The notes under the pieces were generated by a model that saw only the letters and a program-made list of their open reading frames with translations, was not told the origin of the DNA and did no database searches. From SZUA-254 sp031379665 (lineage in GTDB: Bacteria > Bacteroidota > Ignavibacteria > UBA10030 > SZUA-254): a stretch of DNA of 64,000 bases. The stretch spans positions 1 to 64,000 of the forward strand of contig JANNFI010000110.1 of NCBI GenBank assembly GCA_031379665.1, written 5' to 3'. Position numbers and translations under genes: made by a program. Below, piece after piece: positions 9,654 through 19,257 of the stretch (within the stretch, counting starts at the first letter, position 1; every line of letters starts with the position of its first letter).

Positions 9654-9682
9654 AAAAAGCCCGGTCGGACCCCGACCGGGCT
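9652..9682 (-). terminator. Intrinsic terminator of the T9SS cargo gene
   Basis: A perfect 11-bp stem (9658-9668 with 9672-9682) closes a 3-base loop. Read leftward on the minus strand it is followed by seven T residues, formed by the A-run that includes the stop codon of the isocitrate lyase gene. It is therefore an ideal Rho-independent terminator for the minus-strand gene. On the plus strand no T-run follows the hairpin, so it ends aceA transcripts less well. Confidence 0.85.
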
Positions 9683-9714
9683 ATGTACCACGGTGACCCC
9701 GGTGGACAGATTCC

Positions 9715-12700
9715 TTATCTTAACAGCACCATCTTCTTCACGACCGAGAAGCTCTGAACGGTTCCGGTTCCCTCGCCGTTACCATCCCCATCCTCCACCC
9801 CCGCCGTTCGCGCAGACAGCCGGTAGAAATAGACGCCGGAGCTGTACGCCGACGCGTCGAAGACGACTTCAGCGTAGCCCGCCTCATTCAGCTCGTTGTC
9901 GAGCAACCGATCCATCACCTGTCCGAGCGTGTTGTAGATCGTGATCGACACGTGGCTGTCCTCGGGCAGGTAGTACTCGAGCGTCGTGGTCGGGTTGAAG
10001 GGATTCGGGTAGTTTTGTGACAGTTCGAATTGGTCGGGGACGTACCCTTCGATCACCTCGCGCCCGGCGTACGGCCGGATGACGCTTGAAGTGTCGAACC
10101 GCAGGAACGAGACCGAGTCGATCGGCCACACCGGGCTGAACATTAACCCGGAAGAGAAGCTGAGCGTGTCGAGCGGCCCCTGGAACGACCGGTTGATCTT
10201 CCTGACGCGGTCGAAGAGCGTGTCGGCGTCGATGCCCGCGAATTCAGATACCATCACGCAGGTCGGGTTGACCGCGGTGTCGGGGAACGACGACATGTAC
10301 TTGTCGAGGTACCCGGCCACCTCCCGCAACGACATGTTGTTCAGCGGCATCGCCCCGCCGGTCCCTTCGTCGTAGACCAGGTCACCGAAGCCTGCCGGCA
10401 TGTTGAGGTTGTCGCTCCCGCGGATGTTGATCCGCAGGGCGATCGCCTCGGCGAAGAGCACGTTGTTGTGCCGCTTCGGCATCAGGTACTTCTGCTGGCG
10501 AAGGATGGGGCGCAGTGCGGTCCCCTCGAACCGGTCGAGGCAGCGCGGCACGCCGAGGTGGAGCCGGTCACCCCGCTCGATGAGCGACTTGATGACGGCC
10601 TTGTAGTTCGCGTGGACCACCGAATGTGCCCCACCCAGGCCGACCTTCAGGTTCGCCCCGACCGCCTCGATCAGGTTGATGGTGTTCGGCATCGGGAACC
10701 GGGGCGCGTTCAGCGTGAAATTGCTGACGAGCTGGGGCGGACCCAGCGTGAGATTCGACCTGGTCCACCACCATTTCCTGATGCTCTGTGGTATCGCCTT
10801 TTTCCCGAAGCCATGCACGGTGAGCGTCTGCCCCGGGGCCATCGGCGAGGTGAGCGTTATCTCGACGATCTTGTTCTTGGCGCCGATCAGCTGGACGCCC
10901 GGCCGGTCGAACGTGAGCGAATCGAGGATCGCGATGTTGAATCTGATGGTCAGCTGGCTGACCGACGTCGTCTCGGCGTTGAAGAAGAGCGCTTCGAATT
11001 CCACCTTGTCGGGGATCGGCTTGATCGGCTTCGTCTTGTTCTTATGGTCCTTTCCGAGCGCGAGGCTTTCGGCGGAGAAGGTCCTGAACCCGGCGGTAAA
11101 GAGGGAATCTTCGACGTTGCCGAAATCGACGCTGTCGAGGTTCTGTTCGGGCCCGAGCAGGACGCCGTGGATCCCGAAATTCGGCGGGTACGTCTGGCGC
11201 CAGCCTTGCCTCCACGACTCGCTCACCAGGTAGTTCCCCGGCCAGAGCCCGGTGAAGAGGTAGTTCCCGCTGATGTCGGTGTAAGCGGTTCCGGTTCCCT
11301 TCCCGCTCAGGTTGACCTTCCAGTTCGCCACCGCGGGTTCGCCGATGTCGCGAATTCCGTCGTCGTTGAGGTCGTTCCATTTCGAACCGGCGATCGAACC
11401 GGTGACGATCTGGTAGTTCCCGAAATTCACCGTGTCCACGTAGGTGCCGCCGGCGAGGAACAGGTCGTACGCCGAATCCGGGGGGGCGGGGAGTGACCGC
11501 CACCATCCGTCCTGAGCGAACTCCTCGACCTTGTACGTACCCTGTGGAAGTCCGACGAACCTGTAATAGCCGCTGTCGTCGGTGACGCGCAGCCGGCTCC
11601 TCGCTCCCCCGAGCTTGATCGTAAAGCCGGGCACGCCCGGCTCGTGGAGGTCATAGGCGCCGTTACGGTTGACGTCGTCGAACTTCTTGCCGAAGATCGA
11701 GTTGACGGAATCGGAATAGTAGTTGCCGAAGTCCTTCCCGGAGAGCGTCGAACTAATGTCCGGGACGTTCATCGTGTATTCTTCGGTCGGCGGGAACGTT
11801 TGGACCCAGAACGGCTTGTCCAGCTCACGGACGATATAGTTGCCCGGTTCGTAGACGGGTATAGTGTAGACGCCGAGGGAGTCCGTCCAGTCGAACCTGA
11901 CCCGGACGCCGTTGGTGTCGGCGAGCGTGATGCGCCAATCGCCCAGGAGCGTGTCGCCCCCGTCCTGAAACCCGTTCTTATTGAGGTCGTGGAACTTGAC
12001 TCCGGTGACGAAACTCGCCTGCCGCCAGTTGCCGAGGTGGATGTTGTCGATGACCGTGTCCACGGTCGTCATCGATACCGCCCACGTCCCGCCGATGGGA
12101 TACGTCTGCGTCCAGCCCGCCTGCGGCTCCTCCGACACGGTGTAATTGCCGAGCGGAAGGGTGAGCCAGTAGCGTCCACGGTAGTTCGTACGGGTCGTGA
12201 GGTTCACCGGCCCGGAGGCGGTGATGCGCCAGTCGCTGATGCCCCGTTCGTGGAGTTCCTTGACCCCGTTGTTGTTCACATCGAAGAATTTCTTGCCGGT
12301 GATCTGCCCGCCCTGATCGAAGACCATGACGTCGTCCACGAACCATCCGGGAAAATTGTTGAAGAGCGAATCGCCGGTGTCGAAATAGAACCTGATGTTG
12401 ATGATCTCCCCGGCGTACGCCGAGAGGTCGAGCGTCGTGATCTGCCAGCCGTCGGTGTCGCCGCTCGGAGCGGTGCCGAATTCGCCGCGTAGCGGGACCC
12501 AGTTCGACCCGCCGTCGGTCGAGACGTCGACCATGCAGTAGTCCCAGCCCCGTTCGGTGTAGAAGTTTTCCGTGAAGAGGAGGGTGAGGGGCGCCACCGC
12601 CGCGCCGAGGTTGATCGCCGGGGTGATCGAGGCCCCGTTGATCCTCGCGCCCGTGGCGTAATTCTGCGCCAGTTCGATCCCGGGCCACCAACTGTGCGTC

Positions 12701-13101
12701 GGGGAGCTGGCGTCGACGGTGGTCTGATGCCAGATGTCGGTGCCGGTGTAGGCGGTCGTCGTCCAGCCGTTGACGCCGCCTTCAATGTTGTCGTAGAAGA
12801 AGATGGTGGAGGATGTCTGCACCGATGCGTCCAGCGCGATGCGGACGTCCTGTCCCGCGCTCGAGAGGGTCGCGCCCTGCGACTTCAGGAGCTCCAGACG
12901 CTGGCGGTATTCCGCCATCTGGGCGTTGGCGTCCATTGCGCGTTGCGGAGTCGAAACTCCGGGTTGCCGCGACGTTCCGGGCGGGTCGCCGGCGGCCCGC
13001 AGGCCGGACACCGCGAAGCACGTCGCCGCGATCATCGCGAGGCCGGTGAGGGCAAAGCGACGGAATCGATCGGTGATTTGAAAGGTCGTTTCAAGGTTCA
13101 T
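9715..13101 (-). CDS. Secreted multidomain protein with SdrD-like repeats and T9SS sorting domain
   Basis: This is a large cell-surface or secreted protein of 1128 residues with no recognised enzyme domain. Order of parts: signal peptide (about 1-37); a Gln/Glu-rich helical stretch; a MAM/immune-inhibitor-like beta-sandwich (about 100-263, ending PGWFVDDVMVFDQ); four SdrD B-like repeats starting near residues 268, 366, 469 and 572, each opening with GxK(F/W)xDxNxNG and carrying Ca-binding Asp/Asn; an unrecognised region of about 350 residues; and a C-terminal type A T9SS sorting domain (SQNYPNPFNPTT, then SGVYFYRL) from about 1055. AAGGAG precedes the ATG by seven bases. A promoter lies at 13176-13204 and a terminator at 9652-9682, so it is a single-gene unit. 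Cargo of this type is usually an adhesin or surface-matrix component; that role is inferred. Confidence 0.88.
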   Translation of the reverse strand: MNLETTFQITDRFRRFALTGLAMIAATCFAVSGLRAAGDPPGTSRQPGVSTPQRAMDANAQMAEYRQRLELLKSQGATLSSAGQDVRIALDASVQTSSTIFFYDNIEGGVNGWTTTAYTGTDIWHQTTVDASSPTHSWWPGIELAQNYATGARINGASITPAINLGAAVAPLTLLFTENFYTERGWDYCMVDVSTDGGSNWVPLRGEFGTAPSGDTDGWQITTLDLSAYAGEIINIRFYFDTGDSLFNNFPGWFVDDVMVFDQGGQITGKKFFDVNNNGVKELHERGISDWRITASGPVNLTTRTNYRGRYWLTLPLGNYTVSEEPQAGWTQTYPIGGTWAVSMTTVDTVIDNIHLGNWRQASFVTGVKFHDLNKNGFQDGGDTLLGDWRITLADTNGVRVRFDWTDSLGVYTIPVYEPGNYIVRELDKPFWVQTFPPTEEYTMNVPDISSTLSGKDFGNYYSDSVNSIFGKKFDDVNRNGAYDLHEPGVPGFTIKLGGARSRLRVTDDSGYYRFVGLPQGTYKVEEFAQDGWWRSLPAPPDSAYDLFLAGGTYVDTVNFGNYQIVTGSIAGSKWNDLNDDGIRDIGEPAVANWKVNLSGKGTGTAYTDISGNYLFTGLWPGNYLVSESWRQGWRQTYPPNFGIHGVLLGPEQNLDSVDFGNVEDSLFTAGFRTFSAESLALGKDHKNKTKPIKPIPDKVEFEALFFNAETTSVSQLTIRFNIAILDSLTFDRPGVQLIGAKNKIVEITLTSPMAPGQTLTVHGFGKKAIPQSIRKWWWTRSNLTLGPPQLVSNFTLNAPRFPMPNTINLIEAVGANLKVGLGGAHSVVHANYKAVIKSLIERGDRLHLGVPRCLDRFEGTALRPILRQQKYLMPKRHNNVLFAEAIALRINIRGSDNLNMPAGFGDLVYDEGTGGAMPLNNMSLREVAGYLDKYMSSFPDTAVNPTCVMVSEFAGIDADTLFDRVRKINRSFQGPLDTLSFSSGLMFSPVWPIDSVSFLRFDTSSVIRPYAGREVIEGYVPDQFELSQNYPNPFNPTTTLEYYLPEDSHVSITIYNTLGQVMDRLLDNELNEAGYAEVVFDASAYSSGVYFYRLSARTAGVEDGDGNGEGTGTVQSFSVVKKMVLLR

Positions 13102-13175
13102 GGTTTTCTCCTTCAGAGGCAGGGACTCGACCGGGCGGTCGAGATTGAAGCGTCGGATATCGGGTGGAATGATTA

Positions 13176-13204
13176 AAGTTAGCGCAATCGGAGGGGAGAG
13201 TCAA
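13176..13204 (-). promoter_or_regulatory. Promoter of the T9SS cargo gene
   Basis: The -35 box TTGACT (13204-13199) and the -10 box TAACTT (13181-13176), followed by TAATC, are separated by exactly 17 bp on the minus strand. The predicted start near 13169 leaves a 5' leader of about 68 bases ending in AAGGAG. Confidence 0.7.
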
Positions 13205-13249
13205 GTGGAGCGACGCCGTATCGACGCCGGTCGGCCGGGCCGGGGCCGC

Positions 13250-15106
13250 TTATCGGCAGATATCTGCGATCGCGGTATCGGCCTGGCTTGAACCGAGCGC
13301 AGATGCCTGTCTGAGATCGCCGCAAGCGCTTGCTGTATCGCCTTTTAAATAGAACGCGATGCCGCGGGCGTAGAACGCATCCCGGTCGCCGGGTGTGAGG
13401 GTGAGGACCTTTGAATAATCAGAGATGGCGTCGTCCCAGTGGTTCAACCCCGCCCGGACGTTACCCCTGTTGAAATAGAGGTTCGGATCGGAGGGGCTGA
13501 TCGAGATCGCCCGGCTGAAATCGGCCTCGGCTTTCGGAAAATCGCGGGCGGACGTATAGATGAGCCCGCGCCTGATCGTTGCCTCCAGATTCCCGGGTTT
13601 TCCTTCGAGTACGGTCGTCAGGTCGGCGGCGGCCTCGTCGTACCGACCAAGGGCCGCAAGTACGTTCGCCCTCCAGAAACGGATGTCTGGATCGGCGGGG
13701 CGGGAGAGGAGCTCACGGTCGAAATCCCCGAGCGCCCTCGTCCAATCCCTCAGGAAAAAATAGGAGAGGCCACGGTTCGACCAGGCGAAGGGATATTCCG
13801 GATTGAGTGACACGGCCTGCGTGTAATCGGACACGGACTCGGCGAAGCGCTCAGACGTATGATGCGCATGGCCGCGGTTGAACCAGCCCTTCGGAGAGTC
13901 GGGATAGCGTTCGATGACCCGCGTCCAGAGCGTGGTCCCGTCGCGCCAGACCGGGGCGAGCGAAAACGTGACGACAGAGAGTATGATGATGTAGAGCCCA
14001 CCTGCGATCGCAGGGATCGTGTTCGATTTTTTTCCTCCGGCGGAGCCCGCGATCATGGCGAAACCCCATCCTGCGATCAACGCGTGGCCGAGCGAGGGGA
14101 GATAGGCGTAGCGGTCGGCCATCTCGGCGTTCCCGACCTGCAGAAATTGTAAGACTGGCGCCACGGTGACGGTGTACCAGGCAAGGCCCAGGAACACGAA
14201 CGGGTATTTCTTTCGGGAGAGGAACGCCGCGGTGACGATCACGACGGCGAGCACAGGATACACCCAATAGGACGCGGGGACGTCGAGGGGATATGGATAC
14301 CAGGGAGAAAGGCCGATGGGGACGATCATCCTGGCGACATAGAGGACGTACCCCTTGCACGCGTAGAGGAATATTTCGACCGGCCCGTCGATGCCGCCTT
14401 CGGCGAGGGCGCCGGCCGCCGCCTGGGCCCTGATCGCCAGGATGCCGAAGACGGCTGACAACGCGAAAAACGGAGTGACGGGCTTCAGCGATGTGATGCT
14501 GATTTTCCTGTCACGGTGGTAATCGAGCAGGACGAGGGTCACAGGGAGCGTGACCGCGAGCCCTTTCGAGAGGAGGGAGAGGACGAAAAACGGGAGCGCC
14601 GCGCGAAAGAGGAATTTCACCTCGCCGGTTTCGCGGTACCGGAGCCAGGCGAGGACGGCGGCGAGGTAGAAGATGGCATAGAGAAGGTCCTTCTGATCGG
14701 CCGCCCAGGCCACCGGTTCGAGGTGGAGAGGGTGGACGCCGAAGATCAGGGCCGCGCCGACCGCGGCGAGTTGCGTTCGGGTGACGTTCAGAGTGAAGCG
14801 GAACACCAGGTATGTCACGCCGAGGTGGAGGAGGAGACTCACCATGTGGTAGCCGAGCGGGGATACGCCGAAGAGCGCGTACTGCACCGCCACGGCGAGG
14901 AGCGTAACGGGGTGATAATTCCCGGCGTATTCCGGCGTGGTGAAGAGCGTCAGGACGCTCCCCGGCGAGAGGCTCCTGACGAGGGGGTTGTCCAGGACGT
15001 ACTGGGGGTCGTCCCAGGTGGTAAAATCGTTCAGGAGCGTCGGAAACAGCGCGGCGGCGGCGACCGCAAGACAGATCGCCGCCGCCGTGCGGGGACTCAA
15101 CGTCAC
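13250..15106 (-). CDS. TMTC-like multi-pass membrane protein with C-terminal TPR repeats
   Basis: The 618-residue protein has about ten to twelve hydrophobic helices in the first 390 residues, then five or six TPR units (motifs such as KGWFNRGHAHH, FAWSNRGLSYF, NLYFNRGNVRA). The early segment FTTWDDPQYV with acidic residues just after the first helix, then HPLHLEPVAWAADQKD, matches bacterial relatives of eukaryotic TMTC O-mannosyltransferases and GT-C enzymes. A glycosyltransferase using lipid-linked sugar is the likely role but is not proved. The GTG start at 15106 overlaps the TGA of the S9 peptidase gene; the longer frame to 15487 is antisense noise. It is the last gene of the four-gene ompA-like operon. 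Confidence 0.82.
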   Translation of the reverse strand: MTLSPRTAAAICLAVAAAALFPTLLNDFTTWDDPQYVLDNPLVRSLSPGSVLTLFTTPEYAGNYHPVTLLAVAVQYALFGVSPLGYHMVSLLLHLGVTYLVFRFTLNVTRTQLAAVGAALIFGVHPLHLEPVAWAADQKDLLYAIFYLAAVLAWLRYRETGEVKFLFRAALPFFVLSLLSKGLAVTLPVTLVLLDYHRDRKISITSLKPVTPFFALSAVFGILAIRAQAAAGALAEGGIDGPVEIFLYACKGYVLYVARMIVPIGLSPWYPYPLDVPASYWVYPVLAVVIVTAAFLSRKKYPFVFLGLAWYTVTVAPVLQFLQVGNAEMADRYAYLPSLGHALIAGWGFAMIAGSAGGKKSNTIPAIAGGLYIIILSVVTFSLAPVWRDGTTLWTRVIERYPDSPKGWFNRGHAHHTSERFAESVSDYTQAVSLNPEYPFAWSNRGLSYFFLRDWTRALGDFDRELLSRPADPDIRFWRANVLAALGRYDEAAADLTTVLEGKPGNLEATIRRGLIYTSARDFPKAEADFSRAISISPSDPNLYFNRGNVRAGLNHWDDAISDYSKVLTLTPGDRDAFYARGIAFYLKGDTASACGDLRQASALGSSQADTAIADICR

Positions 15107-17067
15107 GGAGTCTGTTCCTGCAGGAGGAATTTCTTCATGAACATGATGGTCGAGAAGAGCTGGTAGTCCTGGTTCTTTTTCTTCGCGAAACCGTGCCCTT
15201 CGTCGTTCGCCAGCAGGTACCAGACCGGCGTGTTGTTCTTCTTGACCGTGGAGATCATCTGCTCCGCTTCGCTCCAGGGGACGCGCGGGTCGTTCTTCCC
15301 CTGGACGACGAAGAGCGGCTTGGTGATGTTCTTCGCGTGGGTCATCGGGGCGATCGAGGTCAGGAACTCGCGCATCTTCGGGTCGCGTTCGTCGCCGTAC
15401 TCGACGCGGCGCAGGTCGCGCCGGTAGCTCTCGGTGTTCTCGAGGAAGGTCACGAGGCTCGACATCCCGACGACCGGGACGGCGCACGCGATCTTGTCGG
15501 CGTAGCGGGTGGCGACGGCGAAGGTCGAGTGACCCCCGTAGCTCCCGCCGGTGACCATGATCCTGCTCCCGTCGAGGTTCGGCTGGACCTTGATCCAGTC
15601 GAGGAGCGCGTCGAGGTCCTTGTAGGCGTCCTCACGGCTGAACCCGTTGTCCATCTTGAGGAACGTCTTCCCGTAGCCCGACGAACCCCTCGTGTTCGGA
15701 TAGACGATCGCGATGCCGAGCTCGTTCAGGAAATAGTTATTCCTGCCGAGGAAGCCGGGGCGCGACTGGCCTTCGGGTCCGCCGTGTATGTTGACCATCA
15801 CCGGCCGTTTACCCGTGAATTTCGCCGGCGGCATGTAGAGGAAGCCGGTGATGTCCCTGCCGTCGAACGATTTCCAGATCACGAGCTCCGGTTCGGAGAA
15901 GTTCTGCGTGTTGAGCCCGCCGGTCTCGCTTGCGGTCCACCGGTCGACCGTGCCGGTCTTCACGTCGAGTGAGAAAACGTCGGTGGAAGACTTCGCGTTG
16001 CTCATATTGAAGGCGAGGTCGACCCCGTTTTCGTGCCAGGAGAGTCCCGAGACGATTCCCTTGGGGAGCGCAGGTACGGGGAGTTCTTTTTTGGCGGATA
16101 GATCCATCAGGTGGAGGACGCCGATGCCGTTCTCGTTTGTAGTAAAGGCCATTTTCGTTCCGTCGGGGGAAAGGTCGAGACTCTCGACGTCCCAGTCGAT
16201 GCCGGCGGTCAGGACCGTGTGCTCCTTCGTCGCGAGGTCGACGTACGCCAAACGCTGGAATTCGGACTGCCGGTCGCTCGTGATGTAGATGCCCTTGCCG
16301 TCGTGGGTAAAGATCGCGCCGCCCCTGTTGATCTGCTCGCCGTCGACCCGCGGGGTGAGGATGGCCTTTGTCCCGCTGGCGACATCGATCGTCCAGATGT
16401 ACGATTCGTTCGCGGAGATGTACTCCATCATCAGGATCGTTTTATCGTCGGGTGACCAGTCCATCGGGGCCCATCCGCCGCCCTCGTTCTCGACGAGAAG
16501 GTGGTTCGACGCGGGGTCGAGCGGGCTCACGATGTAGACGTCGGTGTCCTTGTTGTTGCGGCGGGTGGATGTGTACGCCATCCGGTCACCCGCGGTGGAC
16601 CAGGCGCCGAGCGAGTTGCGCGACTTCCCGTCGGTGAGGAGCGTGACGTCGCCCGTGGCCAGGTCGAAGCGGTAGTTCTGGAACCATTCGCCGCCGCCGA
16701 TGTCTTTGCTGAAGACGAAGTAGCTTCCGTCCTTCGGCCCGAACGAGCCGCCGCCGACCCGGTCGGTGAAGAAGGTCAGCTGGGTGCGGTCGCCGCCGGG
16801 GAATTTGACGTGGTGGATCTGGTTCGTCTCGGCGAACCGCGTCGAGATCAACATCTCGCGCGTCACCGGGTTCCAGCTGTTGAAGCCGGCGGAGCGGAAT
16901 TCGGTATACCGGCCGACGCCCCTGATGATCTCCGGCGGGATGGGGGGGATTCCGTCGGTCACGAGGTTGTCGGCCGGACGGAGGCTGTCGGTTTGGGCGA
17001 GGGCCGCGTCCGGTACGAACAGGAGCGCCGTCGTCAGCATCAGTGCAACGGTGAGTTTGTTCAGCAT
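15103..17067 (-). CDS. S9 family (prolyl oligopeptidase-type) serine peptidase
   Basis: This is a secreted peptidase of 654 residues with an N-terminal signal peptide (ending near DAALAQ), a WD40-like/beta-propeller domain (about 45-380; TolB-type repeats such as DGKGIYITSD) and a C-terminal alpha/beta hydrolase. The catalytic triad is readable: Ser509 in GGSYGG, Asp593 in GKNDPRVPW and His625 in NDEGHGF. It belongs to the acylaminoacyl/dipeptidyl peptidase group, trimming short peptides in the periplasm. ATG 17067 is used because AGAAGGATC lies just upstream and it begins the signal peptide; it overlaps the end of the DUF3267 gene by 7 bp. Confidence 0.92.
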   Translation of the reverse strand: MLNKLTVALMLTTALLFVPDAALAQTDSLRPADNLVTDGIPPIPPEIIRGVGRYTEFRSAGFNSWNPVTREMLISTRFAETNQIHHVKFPGGDRTQLTFFTDRVGGGSFGPKDGSYFVFSKDIGGGEWFQNYRFDLATGDVTLLTDGKSRNSLGAWSTAGDRMAYTSTRRNNKDTDVYIVSPLDPASNHLLVENEGGGWAPMDWSPDDKTILMMEYISANESYIWTIDVASGTKAILTPRVDGEQINRGGAIFTHDGKGIYITSDRQSEFQRLAYVDLATKEHTVLTAGIDWDVESLDLSPDGTKMAFTTNENGIGVLHLMDLSAKKELPVPALPKGIVSGLSWHENGVDLAFNMSNAKSSTDVFSLDVKTGTVDRWTASETGGLNTQNFSEPELVIWKSFDGRDITGFLYMPPAKFTGKRPVMVNIHGGPEGQSRPGFLGRNNYFLNELGIAIVYPNTRGSSGYGKTFLKMDNGFSREDAYKDLDALLDWIKVQPNLDGSRIMVTGGSYGGHSTFAVATRYADKIACAVPVVGMSSLVTFLENTESYRRDLRRVEYGDERDPKMREFLTSIAPMTHAKNITKPLFVVQGKNDPRVPWSEAEQMISTVKKNNTPVWYLLANDEGHGFAKKKNQDYQLFSTIMFMKKFLLQEQTP

Positions 17068-17714
17068 GTCGGTGATCCTTCTGTAATGGTTGACGGTGAT
17101 GGCCGGAGGTCCGGCGGCGAAAAAACGGTGCACCCGACCCGGGACGGATGGTCGAGGACGAGCGTGTCAGGCGCGAGTTTCCTCACCGCCCAGATGCCCA
17201 GCGCGTCGCCCGCGGCGGCCCCGAAGAACATTCCTCCAAAGAGAACGAACGCGGGGTTCGAAATGCCGTACCCGACGAAGGCCGGGAGCAAGCCCACAAC
17301 CAGCCCGGGGAGGACGATTCCGACCCGGTAGGCCCGAACGGTCATCGGCTCGGTGAAATGCGCATATGGTGTCAGGGTCTTCCAGTGAAAGCCGAACCGA
17401 ACCGAACGGAACGAGCGGTTGCCCGCCGCCACCCATCCGAGACCGTGGAGCCCTTCGTGGACCACCGTGCCGACGGCGATCCAGGGGAGAAAGACTTCGA
17501 GCCGTACGAAACGGTTGACCCCCAGGAGGAATGCCGGCAGGCCGTGCATCGCGAACCAGGGGAGCACCAGCGCCGACATCATCACGAGGAACAGCGGGAG
17601 CCCGACGAGGTTCGCCCGCAGCATCGAGATGCTGTGGTCCGCCGGGGGCGTGCCGGAGTCGACTTGCTGTCCGGACTCGACCGGCGATAGTGGTTGGGGG
17701 ACGACCGTGCTCAC
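17061..17714 (-). CDS. DUF3267 (putative zincin) membrane protein
   Basis: This is an integral membrane protein of 217 residues with about five hydrophobic segments. The second membrane stretch contains VVHEGLHGLGW, an HExxH motif typical of DUF3267, a family predicted to be membrane zinc peptidases. The third zinc ligand cannot be assigned with confidence. GTG at 17714 starts the gene as a GTGA overlap with the OmpA-family stop, so coupling to that gene is likely. The last 30 residues are polar, Pro/Ser rich and end in Cys. Substrate unknown; position between an OmpA-like protein and a secreted peptidase suggests an envelope role. Confidence 0.75.
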   Translation of the reverse strand: MSTVVPQPLSPVESGQQVDSGTPPADHSISMLRANLVGLPLFLVMMSALVLPWFAMHGLPAFLLGVNRFVRLEVFLPWIAVGTVVHEGLHGLGWVAAGNRSFRSVRFGFHWKTLTPYAHFTEPMTVRAYRVGIVLPGLVVGLLPAFVGYGISNPAFVLFGGMFFGAAAGDALGIWAVRKLAPDTLVLDHPSRVGCTVFSPPDLRPSPSTITEGSPTC

Positions 17715-19192
17715 CAGATCGGTGTGATGACGACGTCGATCCGGCGGTTCTTCGCCCGGCCCTCAGGGGTTTCGTTGGTCGCCAGCGGGCGGCTCTCGCC
17801 GAAGCCCTGCGAATTGACCGGCACCTCGACCCCCATGTTTGCCATCAGGTATTCGGCAACGGCGAGCGAACGGCTCTCGGAGAGCCGTTGATTGATGTCG
17901 TCGGTGCCTGCGGCGTCGGTATGGCCCTCGATCGTGATTTCCGCCTTGGGGAATTTCTTGATGGCCTGTTGGACTTTGGTGAGGAGGTTGTAGTACTGCG
18001 GCTCGATGGTGTTCTTCCCGACGGGGAAGGTGAGGCCGTAGAGCCGAACGATAATCTTGCTCCCTTCGCGCAGGACGTGGCCCTCGTCGGAGGTGAACAT
18101 CCCCTCCACGTCGTGGATGGTGGATTCCTGGGTGCGGTGGACCGTGAGACTTTGCTGTAATTGCTTTTCGGTGTCGGTGAGCGTTCCGACGCGCTTCTCC
18201 ATCGACCCGATCTGCAGCCGGAGGTTCTCGAGCTCGACCCCCTTGTTCGTTGCGGTGGTGGTCGATGCCTTGAGGGCTTCGCCGGCCTTCTCGAGCTTCA
18301 CTTCCCGCTCCCTTATCGCCTCGAGCGCCTCGGTCGCGGGTGGCTCAAAGCCGCTGTCGAACCTCGCCTTCAGCCCGAGAGCGCCGGAGACCCTCTGGAA
18401 CTGTTCCTCGACACCGAGGAGCGCCACTTCGTAATTCGTCTCGTCGCTACGGATCCTGGTGATGACCTCGTGGAGCTTGATGGCGTGGGCCGCCTCGTAC
18501 CTCGCCTCCTGGGCGAGCACCCTCGCCTCGTCGGTGTCGTATCGGTTTTGCTTCAGCATCGCCTCCGTCTGCGCGGTCAGCTGCCGGGCGAGTGCAAGCG
18601 TCTTCGGCGCGGTGTCGTCGGCCCCCTGTTTCGTCGCCTTCTCGATGAGGATGCGCGCCGGGGTGAGATAATTGGACTTGATCGCCTCGAGTTCCGCCGT
18701 CCTGTAAAGGTCGGTCGCCTCCGCGCCGTATTTGTTCCCGGCGCCCATGTCGCCGTCCTCGAGCTCCCCCGCCGCGCGATTGAATTTCTCCTCCGCCTTT
18801 TTCCAGAGCTCGGGCTGTTGTGTCGGGGCTGCGGCGCTCAGGGCGTCGGTCCGGGCCGCGAGCGCGCCGCTAAACGCCACCTCGCCGAGTTTCGCCACGT
18901 CGAGCGCCTTCGCGAGGTAGACCGACGAGTTCCGGAGATTTTCCGTCATGTCCTCGAGCTGTCCGCCCGTTTTATAATCGTCGGAGGCTTCGTTGTAGTA
19001 ACCCATCGCCTTCTTGAAGCTCGCCGGCGCGAGGATGTCGGCCTGGCGTTCCTTCGCTCTTACGAGGAGGGAGTCGGTCCCGCCGAAGAGCTGGCCGCGG
19101 AGGTTTTCCTGCGCGGCGACCCCGGCCGGCAGGGCGGCGAGCAGGGCGGCTATCATCAGGAACGGGAGGCGGTTCGTTGTCGTGATCTTCAT
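17711..19192 (-). CDS. OmpA-family peptidoglycan-binding protein
   Basis: This is a 493-residue exported protein. A signal peptide ends at GVAAQ, a long Ala/Glu/Lys-rich helical and coiled-coil region covers about residues 30-360, and the C-terminal 110 residues form an OmpA-like domain with TIEGHTDAAGTDDINQRLSE and the Arg-containing GRAKNRRIDV motif that binds diaminopimelate in peptidoglycan. The N-terminal part is not a beta-barrel, so this is a periplasmic linker-type protein. It heads the four-gene operon; the promoter is at 19258-19286 with a leader of about 58 bases. Confidence 0.88.
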   Translation of the reverse strand: MKITTTNRLPFLMIAALLAALPAGVAAQENLRGQLFGGTDSLLVRAKERQADILAPASFKKAMGYYNEASDDYKTGGQLEDMTENLRNSSVYLAKALDVAKLGEVAFSGALAARTDALSAAAPTQQPELWKKAEEKFNRAAGELEDGDMGAGNKYGAEATDLYRTAELEAIKSNYLTPARILIEKATKQGADDTAPKTLALARQLTAQTEAMLKQNRYDTDEARVLAQEARYEAAHAIKLHEVITRIRSDETNYEVALLGVEEQFQRVSGALGLKARFDSGFEPPATEALEAIREREVKLEKAGEALKASTTTATNKGVELENLRLQIGSMEKRVGTLTDTEKQLQQSLTVHRTQESTIHDVEGMFTSDEGHVLREGSKIIVRLYGLTFPVGKNTIEPQYYNLLTKVQQAIKKFPKAEITIEGHTDAAGTDDINQRLSESRSLAVAEYLMANMGVEVPVNSQGFGESRPLATNETPEGRAKNRRIDVVITPIW

Positions 19193-19257
19193 TCAAGGCT
19201 CAAGGGTTGTGTATCATCGCCCGGATACTTCACACCGGGATTGGATGGTCGCGGTAA

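Noticed and set aside
9693..9944. Plus-strand frame of 83 residues at the end of the T9SS gene
   Set aside because: It is Pro/Arg/Ser rich and wholly inside the sorting-domain coding region, which is well supported.
13256..13267. Perfect palindrome GCAGATATCTGC near the end of the TMTC-like gene
   Set aside because: Inside coding sequence, single copy; no reason to call it a regulatory site.
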